A DNA stretch of 64,000 nucleotides from Podospora bellae-mahoneyi (taxonomy: Eukaryota; Ascomycota; Sordariomycetes; Sordariales; Podosporaceae). The DNA lies in assembly GCF_035222275.1 (NCBI RefSeq), contig NC_085886.1:3844001-3908000 (forward strand), in the 5' to 3' direction. Below, one piece after another: positions 57,231 through 64,000 of the stretch (position 1 is its first letter; each line of letters opens with the position of its first letter). The notes under the pieces are model-generated. The model saw only the letters and a program-made list of their open reading frames with translations. It did not search any database and was not told the origin of the DNA. A program made the translations under genes and the position numbers.

Positions 57231-58180
57231 ATGCTGACCCGGCTCCTGACCATCGGCCATATCGCCCTGATCATCTTCCATCTCCAACTTTTTGCCTGCC
57301 ATCCCTTGACTTCTGGCCCGCGTTATGAGGCAAGAGGAGTCACCACCAGCCATCGCTATCCAACCCGCGAACTTGCGGGCATCACAGTGATTGACACCCC
57401 CCTCGTGCGCTCAGCCCAAGCCTTTGCTCTCGCACACAGCAGCTCAACAACCTACAACCACGTAATGCGCTCGTGGCTGTTCGGCGCCCTCATGGTTAAG
57501 AACAACGCAACTCTACAAAGAACGATTGATCTTGAGATCCAAGCCGTGTCAGCCTTGTTGCACGATCTTGGCTGGTATATTGTTTTCATCTCTATTTCTT
57601 ATGATCTTCTCATGCGCAGGGCTCTGATGTCTCAAGCAGGGACCAAACCCCATCGTCCCCTATCATATCCCCCGACAGACGCTTCGAAGTAGATGGCGCC
57701 ATTGCCGCCCGTGCCTTTCTCCATGACCACCCTAACGGCAGGAAGTGGAATGAACGCCGCGTGCAACTCGTCTGGGACGCCATCGCTCTGCACACCGAAC
57801 GAGCCTTGAACTACTTCAAAGAGCCCGCCGTCCGCCTAGTCAGCCAGGGTATAAGCCTTGATTTTGAAACGGCAGAGATAGCGAAAGCCACGTTCGGGAT
57901 ACCTATTTCGGAGTACCAGGCTGTTGTGGCCGAGTTTCCAAAAGAAGGGTTCAAGCAGGCGTTGAACGAGACGTTTGTGTGGCTTTGCCGGGAGAAGCCG
58001 GGGAGCACTTATAGTGAGTTTTGCCTTCACCCAGCTTCGCCAGATAAAAAGTGAATGCATTGTGTGCTGACAAGAACTAAAACAGACACCTGGATGCAGC
58101 CTTGGGGAGACCGATATGTGGATGGGTATAACTCGAGCGCGAATTTGAGGATCGATATTATTGACAGGAATCTTCCTTGA
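57231..58180 (+). CDS. HD-domain protein, cyanamide hydratase-like, with signal peptide
   Basis: Three exons, 57231-57574, 57640-58013 and 58086-58180, phase-consistent, giving 270 residues; an in-frame ATG at 57216 would add five. The N-terminus MLTRLLTIGHIALIIFHLQLF-ACHP looks like a signal peptide or anchor. The HD metal-site motifs are visible: His77 in YNHVMRSW, His111-Asp112 in ALLHDLGWD, then VDGAIAARAFLHDHP and VQLVWDAIALHTERAL. This order matches fungal HD proteins related to cyanamide hydratase (yeast Ddi2/Ddi3), metal enzymes that convert cyanamide to urea. The substrate of this relative is unknown. The C-terminus is WMQPWGDRYVDGYNSS. Secretion or ER location would be unusual for the characterised enzymes. 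Confidence 0.85.
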
Positions 58181-60099
58181 GCAGTGCACTGGGTTTTGTC
58201 GGGACAATGGTCTCAAAGCATATGCTGGAAAAGGGGTATTTAAGGGGGGATCCACTTTTACCCCTTTTTTGCCATTGTGGTGATGGTCCGGGTAGAATAA
58301 ACTTTGTTTACCACTGGACCGGAATATACTCCGAAATGGTTGACCTGAGATGTCTCACATAAGTACCGCAGGTTGGAGCCCAGTGACCTCTTTGCCGGTG
58401 GCTGGGCTATCACTGAAGTCCTGAGTATACATCTTGAACAAATGGACATGTGTCGAGGCAACTTAATGTATAATCTGGCGTGTCAGTTTAGACCTTGTGT
58501 GGGTTGGCTGAGCGACGTCACAAGCCCGACTGTTTCGCGTGGCGATGCTGCAAACAGCACATCTTGCCGAGAAGAGCGCTTTTTATGGAGATAAGTTCCC
58601 AACTTGTGGTGACTCCTTCCTGTGCCTCGTTGTCACTGACGGGATGGTCCGGATCACATAGCTCCGCCACCTTCGAGTCGCTGAGGTCACCTACATTAAC
58701 AGCTCTTGCTATGACTGTGGAGGAGAGATGCTAGTGGGTTGCAAAATGTGGACAAGATAAAGGATGAGCATGAGACCCAGAATGAGCGGTAACGGCGAGT
58801 AAGAAGCACGTATAAGTGGATAACAAATTGCTGTTTTGGTGACCGAGACAAGGTGCCCGTGCCTGCCTTTGCCTGACGGATTCGAGAAGCTCTTTCTGTT
58901 GAGCTGTAGCTATAACAGCGCGATGTGCAAAAGAGTTGTTGGGCACACTCTGTGCTGATCAATGCCAGAAGGGAGCAAATATCTTGGCTAGTCCAGCTGT
59001 AGGTAAGGTACCAGGTTAAAGACGGCATCGAGTGGCTACGGAAATGTGGCTTCTCCTCCGACCACGGCCCGCCACAGGAGATGACAAGGAGGTACCTGCA
59101 GCGACATGCTGCATCGTGCATCATTGAGAAACATGGCCAGGTGCTGTTAGTTGTCAAGGCCGCCATTGGGGCCGTTGCGCTAACCTGGGTTGACAGCGCA
59201 CCAATAGAAAGCATTCGGGGTTTTCACCGCACTTGCAAAGCCGCACACAATTGTCCGAATAATCAAACAAACGGTGAAGCTCCCTGCTTCGAGGAAGGCG
59301 GGGCTCCCAGGCTGACTGGTCAGACATGGAAGTTGAAGGCCATACCGAGTCATTATATCAGACGAAGAACAGCTCAGTCAGCAAGACACATGGCTCGCGG
59401 CTGGCATTCCATCAATGTCTCGATTGATCGGTCTGCCCGAGAACCTTGCGGGCTTGCAATGGCCACGGCCTCGAACCCACTCGGGCGGTTCGGCGGGATC
59501 TGACCTGTCCCGTGAAACAGTGCCGTGTTGTTTGCTTCTGTGGCCTGCCGCCCTTCTTCTTGCTGCTCTAGGTGAAAAAAGCGATTATCCGTAATTCGGC
59601 GGTGACGTGTTGATCCAACCCCCCCCCCCCTGAGCCCTTACTCACTGGCATGGTATTTTCATGCCATCTTATCGTCCCGGACTCGCAACATCTTGCATTC
59701 TGCCAACGCACCTTTCTTCTATCTGGGCTTCACCGCAGATTGCCACACCTGTCCAGATCTCCAGCCATCAGGAAGGGGGCTTGGCACATGCTGCCCAAAT
59801 ATAGACTCACTTTGACCAGTAGGCAACGGGCCAGGGGTGAGTATCGCCGGGACAGATAACTCATGTCATGATTACGTTGGAGGGCCGGTTGCGATCTGCC
59901 AGCTGGACCAGCACACTGGTATAAGAAGGCCCTGCTCGGCCTCCACGAGCTGTCGTTTCTGGCCACCACTTCATCAAAGTTCTACAACTCTGTCTGGCGT
60001 CACCGTCAAGCACATCTGAGTTCCAAGGTTACCTCGTCTCACTTCATCACAGGCATTCACACCAAAGTACATACCTACCGCATCCTCGAATTAGTTACC
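58181..60099. other. 1.9 kb intergenic, HD-domain gene to SnoaL-like gene
   Basis: Open frames here (for example 59081-59503) show no domain or intron logic. A C run lies near 59620-59629. A TATA-like element lies at 59920-59925, before the SnoaL-like gene. I see no mobile element termini. Confidence 0.45.
59919..59927 (+). promoter_or_regulatory. TATA-like element of the SnoaL-like gene
   Basis: The sequence GGTATAAGAAGG lies about 175 bases before the ATG at 60100 and precedes a CATC/TTCATC-rich leader. Position and context suit a TATA box with a transcript start near 59950. Confidence 0.35.
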
Positions 60100-60941
60100 A
60101 TGACGTCCCCCCAGGATCCACACACCAAGCTCTACTCCCACATTAACGGTCAGACCTCAGATCTTCTCGACCGTTACGCCGTCTCGGAGCTTTGCAAAGG
60201 CTGGCCGGTTTATCGTGACGCCTCAGAATGGCAAAACTACCGCGATCTCTTCACAGCGGAGGGCGCCTACGTCTGGACCAGTATGCCGTTTTCCTCCCCC
60301 CACTGTGTCCCCTATGTACTGACAGCAATGGCATAGCTTGGTCTGGCCCACGCACGGTAGATGAGTTCATCTCCATCTCCAAAGCCGGTAAGGAGAAGGA
60401 CGTCTTTATCATGCATCGCGAGTGTGGTACCCTCGTCGAGCTTGGCAAAGACAAGACTCGGGCAATAGGCAAGATGAAGGCCACCATCACCCACCGCTTC
60501 AAGTTTTCCCCTCAACACCGCAACGGAACTCACGCTGCTTCCAACGGCTCCAACGGTACTACCGGCACTCATCCGCATGACGCTGCAAAAGCCGAGGGCG
60601 AGTACGAGTTTGACGTTGACTGCGACTGCCGCTTCATTTTTTTCGTCGAGAAGAACGCGTCGACCAACAACGAGTGGAAGACGCGGTATGTGAAGCTCTT
60701 CTATGAGAAGGACAAGGTTGTAACGGTAGACGGGTTCACGGCGCCGAGGTTCAGCGAGGCAGAGCTTGAGAGGATACCAAAGGGGTATAAATACTTGGGA
60801 GCTGCACAGGCGAGGCTGGGATACGAAATCGACTTGGACTTGCCCACTGCGTCAGGGGAACTTTGGGACCGCATGTATGGCGAGATGGAGAAGTGGCTGG
60901 ATGGGGGAAAGGTCGACTTGTTTTGGGAAGGGAAACAATAA
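60100..60941 (+). CDS. SnoaL-like domain protein
   Basis: Two exons, 60100-60280 and 60337-60941, phase 1, giving 261 residues. The N-terminal part [51 protein letters not shown] is typical of the SnoaL-like fold (a cone-shaped beta barrel related to NTF2), in which the first helix is followed by a Trp-rich pocket. [32 protein letters not shown] and [12 protein letters not shown] follow. A Gly/Asn/Ser/His insertion ([17 protein letters not shown]) interrupts the barrel. Family members include polyketide cyclases, dehydratases and many uncharacterised fungal proteins; the reaction here is unknown. There is no signal peptide, so it is probably cytosolic. It is convergent with thioredoxin. Confidence 0.87.
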
Positions 60942-61603
60942 GCAATGATTGGAAAGGATCGCTCGGAGGTTATTGGCTGGTGATATGCATTATACCCGTT
61001 TGGATCGGGGGATGTCTTTCCATTTCTGTTCTTGTTCATGGCGCATCTTTTTGGTCAGATCCGGCTCAGCATTAGGTAGTTGACGCCAATGGTAGGTGAC
61101 AAGATGTGCAGTAATAGACTTTCTCATGGCCGCATGGTAGCTGGCGAACCTCTGTTGACCCCTGAACCAAGCCGTTACACACCATCGAGGGCGCACACGA
61201 CATGGATGACAAGTGACGGCTGCCACCTACCCGGAGGCCACACGGTTCCTGGCAGCAAAGTGCTGTCAATGAAGGCGGGTGCAAACAGGCTCACGACCTG
61301 TCCAAATGGCGCCATGTTATGATTCCCAGCTCTTGGTGACACAGACGGAGCGGCTTTTCTCTCCGTGACATGGCCTGCCTACTCAGGAGAGCTGGCCGAT
61401 TTCGGAGTTTTGGCAGGTCGTTGAAGGCCAGCCAGGGAGCACGCCGCCGCTGCCTGCCGGAGCGTGCATGCGGATCTACCGGTGTTTCGGAGGGCAAAGA
61501 CAGCATCGAGGTCATGTGAGACTTGTTCTGGGACGTTGTAGGTATTTGTGTGTGTCGACTACTACAGGGGGAATCTCTACAGTCCACCACCATCTCCAGG
61601 CCA
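60942..61603. other. convergent 3' region, SnoaL-like to thioredoxin
   Basis: About 660 bases between two convergent genes. No coding or structured RNA signal is seen. Confidence 0.5.
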
Positions 61604-61990
61604 TTACTCGGTAGCGGCGGCGGCGGCAGCCTTCTCCTTGGCGAGCTTCCCCATCTTCTCAACAGCCAGATTCAAGCTCGGCAGGTTGGCGCCCTGGATC
61701 ATTGCTTGGCCGTTGACGGCAACCTGGTTGCCCTCCTTGAAGAAGAGGAAGGTGGGCATGGCGGCGACGCTGTATTTCTGGGCGACGGACTGTACGTGAT
61801 CGACGTTGACCTTGGCAAAGGCAAGAAAGCCGGGGATCGAGAAGGTAGAAGCCATCTTGGAAAAGTGGGGATTGATGAGCTTGCACGGCCCGCACCAGTC
61901 GGCGTGGAAGTCGGCGATGACATACTTGTTCGACGCGAGGAGGTTGTCGAACTCTTGGTGCGAGCTAATGTGCTTGACTTGATCGGCCAT
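61604..61990 (-). CDS. thioredoxin
   Basis: A single exon of 128 residues on the minus strand. The active site is WCGPC at residues 32-36 within VIADFHADWCGPCKLINPHF. VAQKYSVAAMPTFLFFKEG contains the cis-proline loop (MPT). The fold and length match cytosolic thioredoxins, extended by an Ala/Glu-rich C-terminal helix (KEKAAAAAATE). It would reduce protein disulfides with electrons from thioredoxin reductase and NADPH. No targeting peptide is apparent. A telomere-like CCCTAACCC motif lies about 220 bases upstream of the start. Confidence 0.95.
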   Translation of the reverse strand: MADQVKHISSHQEFDNLLASNKYVIADFHADWCGPCKLINPHFSKMASTFSIPGFLAFAKVNVDHVQSVAQKYSVAAMPTFLFFKEGNQVAVNGQAMIQGANLPSLNLAVEKMGKLAKEKAAAAAATE

Positions 61991-62382
61991 TTCGAAATTG
62001 GTAATGGTCTTTGGGAGAGAGTCGTGTACGAATGGAAAAGCGAGGGAAGGGAGGAGATTGGATCAACGGTTTTTGGATGTGCGCGCACTCGAAGTTTGAA
62101 GACGAAGATTCGCAATCGCGGGGGATAAAGAGCACAGCCCAGAGAGCTCCATCTGGAGCTTCAGAAGCGGTGGGGCTATACTGGAAGTCAACTTTGTGCT
62201 GACTAATCACCCATAACCCTAACCCCCTGGGAAAGCGATGATGTCATCCGCTCTGATTCTTGTGTTCTGTCTCCGTTCTTTTATGGGCGTGCCTGGCCAC
62301 TCTGAAGAAGCAAATATTCTTCACCCTTACGAAGGTACTCAGCGATATTTTGCAAGATAAAGGAAGCCGTTGTCTGCCAGAC
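61991..62382. other. thioredoxin promoter region
   Basis: About 390 bases upstream of thioredoxin. It contains an ATAACCCTAACCCC motif at 62213-62226, similar to telobox elements bound by TTAGGG-binding factors in other eukaryotes. No coding signal is certain. Confidence 0.45.
62213..62226 (-). promoter_or_regulatory. telobox-like motif upstream of thioredoxin
   Basis: Two tandem AACCCT units on the plus strand (AGGGTT on the minus strand), about 220 bases before the thioredoxin start. In yeasts, such elements upstream of genes bind Tbf1-type proteins; a similar role here is inference. Confidence 0.3.
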
Positions 62383-62565
62383 ATGGAGGAGCACAGTCAG
62401 TCCAAACAACTTGTCCAGCACCCAGCATCACAACAAGAGGAAGAAGTCGATAGGCAGCCGCCAAACTCGAGAGGTGCTCCGGCAGTCAGACTTGAGATGG
62501 ACCTTGATGTGAATATTGAGCTCAAGGGAAAGATCAAGGGGAATGTGACGGTGGCTATCTTGTAG
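62383..62565 (+). CDS. small ORF with a tail motif resembling one in fungal proteins
   Basis: An ATG at 62383 opens 60 codons ending TAG. The first half is Gln/Glu/Ser-rich. The last 30 residues, APAVRLEMDLDVNIELKGKI then KGNVTVAIL, resemble a short amphipathic beta-type tail that I recall from uncharacterised fungal proteins, typically a PAVRLDLNLDVE-like stretch at the extreme C-terminus. The frame stays open upstream to 62260, so the start is uncertain. It may be a real microprotein, the last exon of a gene whose other exons I cannot see, or a remnant. No function is known to me. Confidence 0.45.
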   Translation: MEEHSQSKQLVQHPASQQEEEVDRQPPNSRGAPAVRLEMDLDVNIELKGKIKGNVTVAIL

Positions 62566-62923
62566 GTTCGACATGTGATACCGTTTATTGATCACGAACA
62601 AATGATTGACGCGATAGCGCAGAGAAGATGAGAAGAGACAGGACTAGCAAGGATCAGTTGGAATCTTAGAGGTGCGGTTGCCTGATGACTCTGTTGAAGG
62701 TTGGCTCAGTCACGAGGTCACGCGAGGTGGTTGACTGACAGCGCCAAAATCACACGCAACCCATATCACACGCCATGACCCCAAAGCTACGAACAGCTGC
62801 GGGAGTCAAGTGAACCATGCGCGAAAACGGGTTTCCTCGTCATTCGAGATTTCTTGAATACAAAGCCAGTGACTTGAGCAACGTCAATCATGGCCCGAAT
62901 CCCGCTCCAACCATCCCAGCACA
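62566..62923. other. intergenic before the basic hypothetical gene
   Basis: About 360 bases with no domain-bearing ORF. It probably holds the promoter and leader of the downstream hypothetical gene. Confidence 0.45.
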
Positions 62924-63733
62924 ATGTCATCACAACGCAGTAGACGTGCGCCGAAAGCAGCACCCAAACGTACAAATGACAGCCTCAAGCCAGGGGAAAT
63001 ACTTTTTCAAGTCGGCCGGGTCGCCCTCCCGTTCATTCTCACCAAGCTTGCGCAACAACAAGAAGAGAAACAACGCCAACAAGAGAGGGAAAGCAACAAA
63101 GCCCCAACCTCCTCAAGATCCCGTACTACAAGCCGCAATGGCAGCACAACATCCACGGGTGAACGGTCCAGATCATCCCACAACCGAGACAGAGACAAAC
63201 ACCGAGACAACAACGTCTCTGCCGACGCATCCTTCCGCAATGACAGCGATTTTCACGGCGTCATCAGCCAAGTCGTCGTCGGTTTAGTTGCCTTTGGAGC
63301 CAAAAAGCTTATACAGAGAAGAAAGGAGGCCAAGCAGGCTGCTGCTTCCGCCGCACAAACTGCTCAAGCGAATGGACGCAATGCCCGAGGCAACAAGAGC
63401 CCAGCTGAGGCGGATGTTGAACTTTCAAGGGCATTGGAGACTACAGCGATTGAGCTGCAGAGGGTTAGCGAGTCACTACGCAGGCTGACAAACTCGGGTC
63501 CAAAAAGCCACCACAGGAAATGCGCGGTGAGAGACGAGCTGGTACGAGATGCTCAGAGGCTGGAAGGTTCACTTGCCAGCATACAAACGGGCATTCACAA
63601 TATGCGCAACCTGCACCCAAGGTTGCGCAGACCAGATGAGGGTAAGAAAGAGTCTCTCCAAAGGGGGACGAGAGGCTTGGGACCCATACGGGATGGGAAG
63701 GTTGGACATCGGGAACGGCTGAAGGAGAGGTAA
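62924..63733 (+). CDS. basic hypothetical protein with central hydrophobic segment
   Basis: A single open frame of 269 residues. The N-terminus is basic (MSSQRSRRAPKAAPKR), followed by KPGEILFQVGRVALPFILTKLAQQQEEKQRQQE, a short hydrophobic helix leading into a Gln/Glu helix. The centre is Ser/Arg/Asp-rich and low in complexity. A second hydrophobic stretch, FHGVISQVVVGLVAFGAKKLIQRRKEAKQ, could be a membrane-associated or amphipathic helix. The C-terminal third is helical and basic, with ELSRALETTAIELQRVSESLRRL. I do not recognise the family. The last codons before the stop read GAG AGG TAA, so a donor (GTAACT) and a further exon are possible. Confidence 0.65.
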   Translation: MSSQRSRRAPKAAPKRTNDSLKPGEILFQVGRVALPFILTKLAQQQEEKQRQQERESNKAPTSSRSRTTSRNGSTTSTGERSRSSHNRDRDKHRDNNVSADASFRNDSDFHGVISQVVVGLVAFGAKKLIQRRKEAKQAAASAAQTAQANGRNARGNKSPAEADVELSRALETTAIELQRVSESLRRLTNSGPKSHHRKCAVRDELVRDAQRLEGSLASIQTGIHNMRNLHPRLRRPDEGKKESLQRGTRGLGPIRDGKVGHRERLKER

Positions 63734-64000
63734 CTGAGGCTCGTTGGGAACGAGTCTTTCCGAAGGGAAGAGAAGACTGTTCTTTCGGCAGAAATCAACG
63801 CCAGCCATGAGCACATCGGATAGAGCTCTGGTGCTTTACTAGCCCAGGCATCCCGGCGTTCCCGACCAAATCCACATGCCGATACAGGCAGATAATCTCC
63901 ACAATCCGGAGCCCCCGAACCCACTCCAGGCTACAACCCTGACCACTGTCACTCAACTGCAACCCACAGCCATCTACATGACAGCTAAATCCTCACCTCA
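63734..64000. other. window end, no gene recognised
   Basis: The last 267 bases show only short frames. A gene could continue beyond the window edge. Confidence 0.4.

Noticed and set aside
59440-59500. Possible tRNA T-loop (GGGTTCGAGGCC on minus)
   Set aside because: Stem bases do not pair and no acceptor stem is found at the right distance.
59081-59503. 140-codon open frame before the SnoaL-like gene
   Set aside because: No domain, signal peptide or intron logic; composition is not distinctive.
62205-62230. Telomere fusion point or chromosome end
   Set aside because: Only two telomere-like units are present and ordinary genes lie on both sides.

Overview
The window looks like nuclear DNA of a filamentous ascomycete, most likely a sordariomycete (Sordariales-like). 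Genes are split by short GT-AG introns, mostly 50-100 nt, with CTAAC/CTGAC-like branch points. The gene set is fungal: the chitin synthase chaperone Chs7, sorting nexin Mvp1, a DUF3716 protein, an AA8 cytochrome, an NmrA-like protein and a Pho85-type cyclin. Mitochondrial ribosomal proteins are encoded as nuclear genes. I saw no tRNA, rRNA, CRISPR array or intact transposon. All exon boundaries were read by eye from splice signals and reading-frame phase and have not been tested with transcripts.

Layout. 0-4.3 kb: three tandem, decayed copies of a J-domain / coiled-coil / basic-tail gene family, all on +. 5.3-13.2 kb: conserved genes on + (CHS7, a large DUF3716 protein, mitochondrial bS6m). 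13.9-24.6 kb: genes on - (DCN1, MVP1, mitochondrial uL15m, a secreted S41-type peptidase-like protein). 25-32.5 kb: an accessory-looking block with a transcription-factor-like protein whose zinc cluster I cannot find, an NmrA-like protein, an aldo/keto reductase and a zinc alcohol dehydrogenase. 34.9-41.5 kb: a large arrestin-like adaptor (+) convergent with a Pho85-type cyclin (-). 41.5-50.8 kb: about 9.3 kb with no recognisable gene. 50.8-54.3 kb: a long coiled-coil protein. 55.6-63.7 kb: a single-domain AA8 cytochrome, an HD-domain protein with a signal peptide, a SnoaL-like protein, thioredoxin, a tiny ORF carrying a tail motif that looks familiar from fungal proteins, and a basic hypothetical protein.

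How the genes relate. Most are independent housekeeping genes: cell-wall trafficking (CHS7), endosomal sorting (MVP1), cullin neddylation (DCN1), mitochondrial translation (bS6m, uL15m), ubiquitin-linked trafficking (arrestin) and redox (thioredoxin). The 22-32 kb block groups a secreted protein, a regulator-like protein and three NAD(P)-type proteins, and could act as a small catabolic or detoxification group; this is inference from proximity only.

The most interesting points are: a possible second first exon inside a long DCN1 intron, which would swap the UBA domain for a Lys/Ser-rich leader; the tandem decay of a J-domain/AT-hook-like family with a conserved intron position; a consensus GC-AG intron in the arrestin gene; the regulator-like protein without a visible zinc cluster; and the long gene-free island between the cyclin and the coiled-coil gene.
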